NCBI GenBank assembly: GCA_964407825.1
Contig: CAYOXD010000105.1
Location: 1-11,091 of the forward strand
Reading direction: 5' to 3'
DNA: 11,091 nucleotides
Source: CAYOXD01 sp964407825
Lineage (GTDB): Bacteria; Desulfobacterota; Desulfobacteria; Desulfobacterales; JAFDDL01
Shown here: positions 1-6,738 of the stretch, piece by piece
Layout of the letters: the number at the start of each line of letters is the position of its first letter
Numbering within the stretch: position 1 is the first letter of the stretch
Notes under the pieces: model-generated
Seen by the model: the letters and a program-made list of their open reading frames with translations, nothing else
The model's database searches: none
What the model was told of the DNA's origin: nothing
Translations under genes and position numbers: made by a program

Positions 1-2
1 TC

Positions 3-1658
3 AACAGCGTCTACTTCGACAACCGCCGCAACCGCTGCCGCGCCAAGCAGGCCGGGCGCGGGGGGCTTGGCACCGTCATGCGGGACAAGGGCCTCTGGGG
101 GATCGTGGTCCGCTACGACATGCGACGGGGATTCTCCAATCAACCGGCCAGCCGGGAAGGGGTCCGGGCCGTTGGAAAGGAGCTCCGGGGGGTCATCCGG
201 GAGGTGGACCCCGGCCATTTCAGCCTCGGCACCAAGGGGACAACGGCGCTGATCGACCTGATGAACCCCCACCACATCCTTCCCGTCAACAACTACCAGT
301 CGGGCCAGGATGAGCGTGCAAAGGACGTCTCCGGCACCATCTTCGCCAAGGAGCGCTTTTCCCAGAACTGCCAGGACGGCTGCTTTGCCGGATGCAACCT
401 GGCCTGCACCAAGGCCTGCGAGGCTTACACCCTCAAGACCGGTCCCCTCTCGGGCCGAACCGTCGCCGTGGACGGGCCGGAGTATGAAACCGCGGCCGCC
501 GTAACCAATCTCGGGGTTTTCTCAATCGACTGGATTCTGGAGTTCGCCTGGTACTGTGACGAGTACGGCCTGGACACCATCAGTGCGGGGGTGGGAATGT
601 CTTTTCTGTTCGAGGCCTACCAGCGGGGCTTCCTGACCCTCGCGGATACCGGCGGCCTGGCCCTGAACTGGAGCGACGGGGAAGCGATGATGACCCTCCT
701 TCACCAGATGGCCCAAGGGGCGCCGGGCATTGCCCGAGCCGCCGCAAGGGGACTTCGTCACCTCAAGCAGTGGGTGGCGGACCGGGCCGCAGCCCGGAAC
801 GGCAGGTCATCCGAGGACCTCCTGGCCGAACTGTCCCGGTTTGCCATGGAGTGCAAGGGCCTGGAGTTCTCCATGTACGTGACCAAGGAATCCCTGGCCC
901 AGCAGGGGGGCTACGGTTTCGCTCTCAAGGGGCCCCAGCACGACGAGGCCTGGCTCATCTGGATCGACCAGATCAATCGCGAGCTGCCGGACTTTGAGGA
1001 CAAGGCCGAGGCCCTTCGCTGGTTCCCGCTCTTTCGCACCTGGTTCAACATCGTGGGACTGTGCAAGCTCCCCTGGATCGATGTCCGTCACCCGTCGGCA
1101 AAGCATACCCCCGAGCCGGCCAAGAACACCCCGACCATTGAATACTATCTGTCCTTCGTCAATGCCACCCTCGGCACGGAAAAGACCCTGGACGACCTGC
1201 TGGCGGAGTCCGAACGCTGTTATCTCCTGCACAAGCTGATCAACCTCCGCCAGGGCTTCGGCACCCGGGCCCATGACCGCATTCCCCTCCGGGCCATGGC
1301 CCCGGTCTATCCCAACGAATTCGCATCCAGAAGGGAATATTACCTGCGCTGGCTGGAGGAGGAGGCGCGGGTGGATACCGCCGGCAAGACCGACCAGGAA
1401 CTCCTCCAGCGCCTCCAGGCGTACCGGATGGCCCAATACGAAAAGCTCATGGACGTGGTCTATCGCTATAAGGGCTTCGATGAAGAGGCCATCCCCACGG
1501 ACGAGACCCTGGACCGGCTGGGGTTCACCGAGCCTGGATACCGGGAAATCGTCCGCGCCGCCAGAGAGCGGGGCGAGAAATCCACTCCCGCACCACCCCG
1601 GCGCGCCGCGCGAAAATTTCCTTCTGCCCGATGCCGAAAGGCTTGTGAGACGCGGTGA
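3..1658 (+). CDS. Aldehyde:ferredoxin oxidoreductase (AOR) family protein, 5' end cut by window edge
   Basis: Tungstopterin/[4Fe-4S] enzymes of this family oxidise aldehydes, or reduce carboxylates, with ferredoxin; they are cytoplasmic in anaerobes. The frame is open from base 3 with no start in view, so the apparent ATG at 78 is internal: it lies in a conserved AOR stretch (AGRGGLGTVM, codons 51-80). About 551 residues are visible, against a usual 600-700 in full. The first pterin motif DXXGLD is intact (DEYGLD, codons 558-575). The second, DXXGLC, reads NIVGLC (1047-1064), with Asn for Asp. The cluster region has five Cys spaced exactly four residues apart (codons 369, 381, 393, 405, 417). 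The stretch with TKESLAQQGGYG and GPQHDEAWLI and the ending YKGFDEEAIPTDETL are AOR-like. The last 28 or so residues are a basic, Pro/Ala-rich tail of unclear origin. The family is secure; substrate and pathway are not. It differs from the benzoyl-CoA reductase subunit BamB as I recall that sequence. Confidence 0.92.
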   Translation, partial: NSVYFDNRRNRCRAKQAGRGGLGTVMRDKGLWGIVVRYDMRRGFSNQPASREGVRAVGKELRGVIREVDPGHFSLGTKGTTALIDLMNPHHILPVNNYQSGQDERAKDVSGTIFAKERFSQNCQDGCFAGCNLACTKACEAYTLKTGPLSGRTVAVDGPEYETAAAVTNLGVFSIDWILEFAWYCDEYGLDTISAGVGMSFLFEAYQRGFLTLADTGGLALNWSDGEAMMTLLHQMAQGAPGIARAAARGLRHLKQWVADRAAARNGRSSEDLLAELSRFAMECKGLEFSMYVTKESLAQQGGYGFALKGPQHDEAWLIWIDQINRELPDFEDKAEALRWFPLFRTWFNIVGLCKLPWIDVRHPSAKHTPEPAKNTPTIEYYLSFVNATLGTEKTLDDLLAESERCYLLHKLINLRQGFGTRAHDRIPLRAMAPVYPNEFASRREYYLRWLEEEARVDTAGKTDQELLQRLQAYRMAQYEKLMDVVYRYKGFDEEAIPTDETLDRLGFTEPGYREIVRAARERGEKSTPAPPRRAARKFPSARCRKACETR

Positions 1659-1670
1659 ATCGGATCCACG

Positions 1671-2228
1671 TTAAAATCGCTGAAAGAATCCGAACATGAC
1701 GGGCTCATACCCGTCGGGCAGGTAGTCCCATTTTTCCCCATATACGTGAACCCGCTTGGTCTCCCTGCCGTCATGGTATACCTTGCCGCCGCTGAAAACC
1801 CACGCCAGGATGCCGCCCGAAAGATTCAACACCCGGATCCCCTGCTTCGCCATTTTCTCGGCATAAAGACCGCTTCGATACCCGATGGTGCAGTAAGCCA
1901 CGGCGGTTTTCCCCTGGAGGAGGGAAGGGTTCTTTGAAACTGCCTCTTCGGTCACGGCGCCGGGGAGCATGGAAACCGACTGCTCCTCGGGTGTGCGCAC
2001 ATCGATGAAAATCACCCCGACCCGGGCCGCGAGCGCCTGAGCCGCCACGGGCGAAATATCCTCAACCGTAGGAAAGTCTTTCTTATAATTTTCATACAGC
2101 TTCTGGACGAGATCGCTCTTTTCCTTTTCCGTCATGGCATTCCTCCCCCATACCGGCAACGCGCGGGCGAAAACCGAAAGAAGCAAGAGCGGCAGAAGAA
2201 TCTTGAATATCCGGCATCGACGAGACAT
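1671..2228 (-). CDS. Exported single-domain rhodanese-like protein
   Basis: Rhodaneses carry a persulfide sulfur on a catalytic Cys and move it to acceptors such as cyanide or thiols. This one is 185 residues. The N-terminus (MSRRCRIFKILLPLLLLSVF, then ARALPVWG) is basic then hydrophobic, like a signal peptide, so the protein probably acts outside the cytoplasmic membrane. FIDVRTPEEQ is the usual rhodanese opening motif. The active-site loop is CTIGYRS with Cys113 (codon at 1890-1892), followed by LNLSGGILAW, which closes the fold. The start at 2228 follows AGGAGGGGG; a GTG directly before it (2231) is a possible alternative. A longer upstream extension of the frame looks non-coding. It converges on the AOR gene with 12 bases between the stop codons and no hairpin I can see. 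A role in periplasmic sulfur handling would suit a sulfate reducer but is inference. Confidence 0.87.
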   Translation of the reverse strand: MSRRCRIFKILLPLLLLSVFARALPVWGRNAMTEKEKSDLVQKLYENYKKDFPTVEDISPVAAQALAARVGVIFIDVRTPEEQSVSMLPGAVTEEAVSKNPSLLQGKTAVAYCTIGYRSGLYAEKMAKQGIRVLNLSGGILAWVFSGGKVYHDGRETKRVHVYGEKWDYLPDGYEPVMFGFFQRF

Positions 2229-2390
2229 CACGGGATTCCCCCTCCTGTTGCGCGCATCCTTACCGCCAATTAATTTCCCTGCCGGATCCGTACCAGGGTG
2301 GCCTCCCAGCCGCCGGCCTCCGTCGGGGCATCCTGGAAGCAACGCACCAGGGGATGCTTGCCGAGCAACGCGTGGACGCAATACACTACC

Positions 2391-2419
2391 ATGCTAAATG
2401 GAAAAGGGGGGGGAGTCAA
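2391..2419 (-). promoter_or_regulatory. Sigma-70-like promoter for the rhodanese gene, with a C8 tract in the spacer
   Basis: On the minus strand the -35 box is TTGACT (2419-2414) and the -10 box is TAGCAT (2396-2391), 17 bases apart. The spacer starts with eight C followed by four T. The match is 5/6 and 4/6 to consensus at ideal spacing, just past the terminator of the upstream operon. Predicted from sequence only. Confidence 0.5.
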
Positions 2420-2453
2420 GAAACGCGAAGTGGCCATTGGCATCGCCAAAAGC

Positions 2454-2495
2454 AAAAAAAGCCGATCCTCTCCCTGGCGTCGGGAGAGGATCGGC
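2454..2495 (-). terminator. Intrinsic terminator of the EMO-like/etfBA operon
   Basis: A perfect 14-bp inverted repeat (arms 2461-2474 and 2482-2495) with a 7-base loop is followed, on the minus strand, by seven T (2460-2454). It begins 26 bases past the etfA stop. This is a textbook rho-independent terminator for leftward transcription. The other strand has no T tract after the stem, so it is probably one-directional. Confidence 0.93.
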
Positions 2496-2521
2496 CCAAG
2501 GGTTGCGCCCCCTTTTTGCGA

Positions 2522-3493
2522 TTATTTGAGTTCCTTGATCTTTTCGGTGAGTTCCGGAATGAAATCGAGCATGTCGGCCACCACCCCCACATCGGCCGCC
2601 TGGAATATCGGGGCCTTGGGATTCTTGTTGACGGCCACCATGAAGGGATTGCCCTTGATGCCCCCCAGGTGCTGAAACGAGCCGCTGATCCCGAGGGCCA
2701 TATACACCTTCGGCTTCACGGTGACACCGGAGGTGCCCACCTGGCGGGACTTGTCGAGCCACTTGGCATCCACGATGGGCCGGGAACAGCACATGTCTCC
2801 GCCCATGGCCTCGGCCAGTTCCTCGACGATCTCCAGATTGTCCTGGTCCTCCACCCCGCGGCCGACGGCCACCAGGATCTCGGAGGCGGCAATGTCCACA
2901 TCGCCCTTCTGGGCCTCCTTGGTCTCGATGTAGGTGCGGCCCACGGTGAGATCCCCTGCGTCTCCGGATTTATCCACCACCTGGCCGCCACCACCGGCCC
3001 CCGCGGCCTCGAAGACGCCGGGCCGAACGGTGATGACCGCGCCGGCAGACATATCGCAGGTGGCATGAACGCTAACCTGCCCCAGGTACTCCTGACGCAC
3101 CAGGGTCAGGGTATCGCCGTCAAGACCTTCCACCGCCACCATATCGGGAACGAAGGCCGCATCCATCCGGACCGAAAGGCCGGGAGCCACATCCATCCCC
3201 AGGTGCTCGTGGGGAAGAAGCACCACGGCCCCAGACGGCAGAACATTGGCCAGGACCTTTTGCACCACCTGGCCGTTGGCATAGGCCAGGCCGGCGCTGT
3301 CGATCTTCCAAACCTCGGCAAACGCCGGGGCCACCTCCGAGCATACGGCGTCGAGCTCGGCCCCGCTGCCGGTCACCACCGCCGTGACGGCGGCATCCGC
3401 CTCTATCTGTCTGGCGGCGCTCAGAAGTTCCAGGGCCGAATCGTCGGCCTTGCCGCCCCTGTTGATCACATATGCAAAAAACCGTCGGGCCAT
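2522..3493 (-). CDS. etfA: Electron transfer flavoprotein alpha subunit
   Basis: EtfA binds the redox-active FAD of the EtfAB heterodimer, which takes electrons from acyl-CoA dehydrogenases. The protein has 323 residues, a normal length. The C-terminal FAD domain is clear: GRG at 211-213 within a typical VAVGRGVEDQDNLE stretch, SRPIVDAKWLDKSRQVGTSG at 237-256, ALGISGSFQHL at 266-276, then VAVNKNPKAPIF and Asp301. The N-terminal half is the less conserved ETF domain; there is no added ferredoxin domain. Its ATG shares one base with the etfB stop (TAATG at 3493), showing tight translational coupling, and the operon terminator follows. The adjacent membrane oxidoreductase suggests its electrons go to menaquinone. 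Whether this ETF can bifurcate electrons cannot be judged here; the context argues for the simple quinone-linked kind. Confidence 0.97.
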   Translation of the reverse strand: MARRFFAYVINRGGKADDSALELLSAARQIEADAAVTAVVTGSGAELDAVCSEVAPAFAEVWKIDSAGLAYANGQVVQKVLANVLPSGAVVLLPHEHLGMDVAPGLSVRMDAAFVPDMVAVEGLDGDTLTLVRQEYLGQVSVHATCDMSAGAVITVRPGVFEAAGAGGGGQVVDKSGDAGDLTVGRTYIETKEAQKGDVDIAASEILVAVGRGVEDQDNLEIVEELAEAMGGDMCCSRPIVDAKWLDKSRQVGTSGVTVKPKVYMALGISGSFQHLGGIKGNPFMVAVNKNPKAPIFQAADVGVVADMLDFIPELTEKIKELK

Positions 3494-4284
3494 TACTTGA
3501 TCCCTCCTTTGGCTTTCAAGAGTTCCACCAGTTTCTCGATGATCTCATCGGTGCTTCCCTCGAGTATTTCGGCGCCCTCGCCCAACTCCGGCACAAAGTA
3601 GTCAACGCGCTTGACCCGAGCGGCCGCCGGGCCCACCGTATCTGCCGATACCCCCAGATCCGCCGCGCCCATGGCCGGAATGTTCACCGAGGCCACCTTC
3701 CGGATCCCGCGGATCCCCACATAGCGCGGTTCGTTGATGCCGGTCTGGATGGAAAGGACACAGGGCAGCTGGATCTCGTTCATCTCCTGATTGCCGCCGG
3801 CGATCTCGCGGCCCACCCTGAGTTTTCCCCCATCGATCACCTCCACCAGGTTCACCAGGGAGGCAAAGGGCACGTCCAGCATGGCAGCCAGCATCCCCCC
3901 CACCTGACCTGCGCCGTCGTCTGCCTGGGCGCCGGTCAGGACCAGGTCATAGGTTCCCTTCTGTACGACTCCCTTTAGAATGGCCGCGATCCCTTTGCCG
4001 TCCGAGCCCTCGAAGGCATCGTCCCGGCACAGGATACCGTGGTCCGCGCCCATGGCCATCTGGCGGCGGAGGACCTCTTCAGCCTCCTCATCGCCCACCG
4101 TCACCACGGTGACACTGCCCCCCACATCATCCCGGATGCGAATGGCCTCCTCTACTGCGTAGTTGTCCCACTCGTTCACCGAGTAGACCAGGTCGTCCCG
4201 CTCGATATCGGATCCGTCGGCGTTCACCGCTATCTCGTTTTCCGAGGTATCGGGCACCCGTTTGACACATACTAGAATCTCCAT
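3493..4284 (-). CDS. etfB: Electron transfer flavoprotein beta subunit
   Basis: EtfB is the partner of EtfA and holds the AMP (or a second FAD in bifurcating types). The protein has 263 residues, as usual. Seen in order: the N-terminal CVKRVPD (6-12); NEWDNYAVEEA (37-47), which is strongly conserved in EtfB; the nucleotide-binding loop TGAQADDGAGQVGGMLA (117-133); and TGINEPRYVGIRGI (181-194). The C-terminal tail is the kind that wraps onto EtfA. The ATG at 4284 has GGAGG six bases upstream. The gene lies 25 bases after the EMO-like gene and overlaps etfA by one base, so the three are one transcription unit. Confidence 0.97.
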   Translation of the reverse strand: MEILVCVKRVPDTSENEIAVNADGSDIERDDLVYSVNEWDNYAVEEAIRIRDDVGGSVTVVTVGDEEAEEVLRRQMAMGADHGILCRDDAFEGSDGKGIAAILKGVVQKGTYDLVLTGAQADDGAGQVGGMLAAMLDVPFASLVNLVEVIDGGKLRVGREIAGGNQEMNEIQLPCVLSIQTGINEPRYVGIRGIRKVASVNIPAMGAADLGVSADTVGPAAARVKRVDYFVPELGEGAEILEGSTDEIIEKLVELLKAKGGIK

Positions 4285-4309
4285 ACGTTTCCTCCAGATA
4301 TTCTCAGAA

Positions 4310-6367
4310 TTAACGCGGGGCCAGGTGCCGGCACACCAGCTCCACCAGATCGATCACCTCCATCTGGCCCTCCAAGCCGCTGGTCTTGATGGCATCGGCC
4401 AGATTGATCTTGCAAAAGGGGCACGCGGTGACGATGACGTCAGCCCCGGCCTCCCGGGCCATGGCCACCCGGAGAGCGCCCATGCGTGTCTCCTCGACGG
4501 GCTCATAGAAGAGCATGAGCCCACCGCCGCCGCAGCAGAAGGAGCGGTCCCGGCACTTTATCATCTCCACCCGCTGGAGCCCGGAAATGGCATCCAGCAC
4601 CTGCCTGGGCGTATCGTACATCTCATTGTGCCGGCCGAGATAGCACGGATCGTGGTAAGTGTATCGCTTCCCCGTCTCATCAGGCCCCAACCGCAATTCA
4701 TCGGAGGCAAGGGCATTGGCGATGAACTCGCTCATGTGCAGCACCGGCGGCAGATCCCGGTAGTCCTTTTTAAGGGCGTTGAAGGCATGGGGATCGGCCG
4801 TGACGATCTGTCTGGCACCCGTTGCCAGGATCGCCTCGGTGTTGCGATCCCGAAGCTCCATAAAGAGCATCTCCTCGCCGAATCGGCGCACCTCGTGGCC
4901 GCTGTCCCGCTCCAGGGGGCCCAGAACCCCGAAGTCCGCCCGTGCGGCGGTGAGCACCCGGACGCTGTCCCGGGCGATGTCCTGGACCTGGTCATCGAAG
5001 GAGCTCGCCGAGTCCACAAAGAAGAGGGTATCGACGCGGTCCTTCTTGCCCAGCACCCTGACGGGCGGCTCCATCTCCTTGGTCCATTCGGCCCGCTTCT
5101 TTTCCACCTTCCCATAGGGGTTGCCGCGCTTTTCGAGGGAACCCAGCGCCTTTTGGATCGACTGGGGCACCATGCCCTCGTCCACCATTCCCCGCCGCAG
5201 ATCCACCATCTTGTCGATATACTCGATGGTGACCGGACACTCCTCCTCGCAGGCGCCGCAGGTGGTACAGGACCAGATCTCGTCCGGATCGTAGACGGAC
5301 CCCATGAGCGGCTCCTGATTCCGGGAGACGTCCCCCCTCACCGGATAGTGCTGAAACATGTAGCTTCGGGCCTTGATGGAAACGAACCTGGGAGACAGGG
5401 GCCGGCCCACCGCGTTGGCGGGGCAGTTGTCCGAGCACCGGCCACAGTCCGCGCAGGCATAAAAATCGAGCATGTGCTTCCAGGTAAAATCCTCGAAGGT
5501 TTTAACGCCGAAGGACTCGAGTGAATCGATCTCCTCCTCGGAAACTCCCCACCGGACCGGCTTTACCGACCCCTTGACCCGCTTCTTCAAAAAGACGTTG
5601 GGAACCCCGATCAGGATGTGAAAGAGCCGGCCGAAGGGCAGCAGGCAAACAAAGGTAAAGAGAAGCACGGAAAAGGCATAGTAGGAACCGATATGGACAA
5701 CCTGAAGGGACGCCGTCGACAGCCCGCTCAGAAGAAACGCCACGCCCCAGGGGGCGCTTAAGGGGATCAGGGAAAAGTGCACCTGCGCCGCCCCCCGCCA
5801 ACCCGCGGCCACCAGGCTGCCCTCATAGCCCATCTCTAAAAGAACGATGAGGGCCAACAGCAGGGACATGCCCACGGCCTCAGCGGTACGGTCCTTTCCG
5901 TAGCGCTCGGGCACCCGGTAACGGGCGGGCCTGTACACCCCCCGCCGCACGGCCGCCGCCAGGCATACGACGAAGAGCACGGTTTCGGCCAGGTCCTTCA
6001 AAAAGCCGTACCCCGCCCCCAGCCCCCCAGAAAACACGGGGAGTGCATACCCCGCCGAAATGCCCGACAGCAGCGTGACGATAAATTGTAGGGACAGCAC
6101 GATCAGGCAGATCAGGGTGCTGATATGAATGGCGCCGGCGAGCTTGTAACGGGGCATCCGGTGGTGCGGGTACTCGTAAATGCCCCACAGACGCTTTCCG
6201 ATCCTGTCCGTGCGAAAGTCCGGGGCCGCCCTGAAAAGGGGCGCCACCCGCCTGGCAAGGATATAGGTCAGCACCGCAACGCCGAGCACCGGCACCAGGA
6301 TGGAAAACAAAAACGAGGGGATCATGAAGAGCGAAGTCTTCGCAGGTGATATCAGAAGGGGATTCAT
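4310..6367 (-). CDS. Membrane-bound haem b/FeS oxidoreductase, ETF:menaquinone oxidoreductase (EMO) type
   Basis: The protein (685 residues) probably carries electrons from EtfAB to membrane menaquinone. The N-terminal part (to about 260) is a NarI-like membrane domain with about six hydrophobic segments; His81, His225 and His250 are candidate haem ligands. Two [4Fe-4S] motifs of the CxxCxxCxxxCP form follow: Cys305/308/311/315 and Cys367/370/373/377. The C-terminal part resembles HdrD/HdrB: a complete CCG motif (Cys575, Cys611-Cys612-Gly, Cys649-PF-Cys652). An earlier CCG-like module (about 450-530) has lost its cysteines. Position beside etfBA matches the EMO family described in syntrophic and other anaerobic acid degraders. 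The ATG at 6367 was chosen because the longer frame would start at a TTG (6400) with no ribosome site; GAGG lies four bases before the ATG. Related HdrD-like or lactate-type FeS proteins are alternatives, but the etf context favours EMO. Confidence 0.88.
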   Translation of the reverse strand: MNPLLISPAKTSLFMIPSFLFSILVPVLGVAVLTYILARRVAPLFRAAPDFRTDRIGKRLWGIYEYPHHRMPRYKLAGAIHISTLICLIVLSLQFIVTLLSGISAGYALPVFSGGLGAGYGFLKDLAETVLFVVCLAAAVRRGVYRPARYRVPERYGKDRTAEAVGMSLLLALIVLLEMGYEGSLVAAGWRGAAQVHFSLIPLSAPWGVAFLLSGLSTASLQVVHIGSYYAFSVLLFTFVCLLPFGRLFHILIGVPNVFLKKRVKGSVKPVRWGVSEEEIDSLESFGVKTFEDFTWKHMLDFYACADCGRCSDNCPANAVGRPLSPRFVSIKARSYMFQHYPVRGDVSRNQEPLMGSVYDPDEIWSCTTCGACEEECPVTIEYIDKMVDLRRGMVDEGMVPQSIQKALGSLEKRGNPYGKVEKKRAEWTKEMEPPVRVLGKKDRVDTLFFVDSASSFDDQVQDIARDSVRVLTAARADFGVLGPLERDSGHEVRRFGEEMLFMELRDRNTEAILATGARQIVTADPHAFNALKKDYRDLPPVLHMSEFIANALASDELRLGPDETGKRYTYHDPCYLGRHNEMYDTPRQVLDAISGLQRVEMIKCRDRSFCCGGGGLMLFYEPVEETRMGALRVAMAREAGADVIVTACPFCKINLADAIKTSGLEGQMEVIDLVELVCRHLAPR

Positions 6368-6474
6368 CTTGCCTCTTTCCGACTCCTTTCCCAAAGCCAA
6401 CAGGTAGGGTTGAGACCCGCCGGTCCAGGGGCAATCCGCCCGGCCGGAGGGGTATGCCGCATGAAAAATATGTA

Positions 6475-6503
6475 AAATTATGCAACTCTTTTGATAATGT
6501 CAA
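6475..6503 (-). promoter_or_regulatory. Sigma-70-like promoter of the EMO-like/etfBA operon
   Basis: On the minus strand a perfect TTGACA (6503-6498) is followed after 17 bases by TAATTT (6480-6475). Transcription would begin near 6468, giving a leader of about 100 bases before the ATG at 6367. The region is markedly AT-rich compared with its surroundings. Predicted from sequence only. Confidence 0.6.
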
Positions 6504-6517
6504 GATCTCAAGAGTTG
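6483..6517. promoter_or_regulatory. Nested inverted repeat over the leftward promoter (possible operator)
   Basis: The 8-base arms CAACTCTT (6483-6490) and AAGAGTTG (6510-6517) are exact reverse complements 19 bases apart. Inside them TTGA (6491-6494) and TCAA (6500-6503) form a second, smaller pair. The element covers the -35 box and the spacer, where a repressor would block the promoter. No T tract follows, so a terminator is unlikely. No known regulator motif was recognised. Confidence 0.4.
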
Positions 6518-6639
6518 TCCGCCAGGGCAATTAGAGGCCCTTGGGCGTGAGTGTGGCGCGGACGGAAGCTGAAATCCGGCACCCTCCTCGCGCAGCGGCA
6601 TTGGGTTACATGCGATTGACCAGCGTTGCCCCCTACGCC

Positions 6640-6669
6640 TTGACATTTCCCCCCTAAGGAATTCAGAAT
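6640..6669 (+). promoter_or_regulatory. Candidate promoter of the acyl-CoA ligase gene
   Basis: A perfect TTGACA (6640-6645) is followed after 18 bases by CAGAAT (6664-6669), a 4/6 match to the -10 consensus. It sits 70 bases before the ATG. The -10 box is the weak part of the prediction. Confidence 0.4.
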
Positions 6670-6682
6670 AAAGCCAGCTGCG

Positions 6683-6697
6683 CTGAAAGGGTTTCAG
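6683..6697. promoter_or_regulatory. Dyad CTGAAA-GGG-TTTCAG just downstream of the ligase promoter
   Basis: Two exact 6-base arms (6683-6688, 6692-6697) flank GGG. The position, shortly after the expected transcription start of the ligase gene, fits a repressor site. Regulators of fatty-acid genes in several bacteria use short dyads of this kind, but the match to any given family is not established. Confidence 0.3.
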
Positions 6698-6738
6698 AAA
6701 CAGCGCCAACCTCTTGAAATAAGGATCCCGACCGCTCC

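Larger units (their letters stand above)
2229..2521. other. Intergenic region between etfA and the rhodanese gene
   Basis: These 293 bases contain the etf operon terminator (2454-2495) and a promoter for the rhodanese gene (2391-2419). A leader of roughly 155 bases would follow before the rhodanese start. A 40-codon minus-strand frame (2270-2392) lies in the leader, but its ATG overlaps the predicted -10 box, so it is not called as a gene. Confidence 0.6.
6368..6738. other. Divergent control region between the EMO-like operon and the acyl-CoA ligase
   Basis: These 371 bases hold no convincing gene. They contain a leftward promoter (6475-6503) with a nested inverted repeat over it (6483-6517), a rightward promoter candidate (6640-6669) and a dyad just past it (6683-6697). 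The layout suggests that fatty-acid activation and electron disposal are controlled together; that is inference. Confidence 0.6.

Noticed and set aside
807..1436. Minus-strand open frame of 209 codons
   Set aside because: Antisense of the AOR homologue.
2270..2392. 40-codon minus-strand frame before the rhodanese gene
   Set aside because: It reads like protein in places, but there is no ribosome site and the ATG overlaps the predicted -10 box.
2354..3601. Plus-strand open frame of 415 codons
   Set aside because: It lies opposite etfA, which has full family motifs. The His/Gly/Leu-rich product is typical of the antisense of a GC-rich gene.
4262..5524. Plus-strand open frame of 420 codons
   Set aside because: It is opposite the FeS half of the EMO-like gene, whose cluster motifs prove the minus-strand reading.
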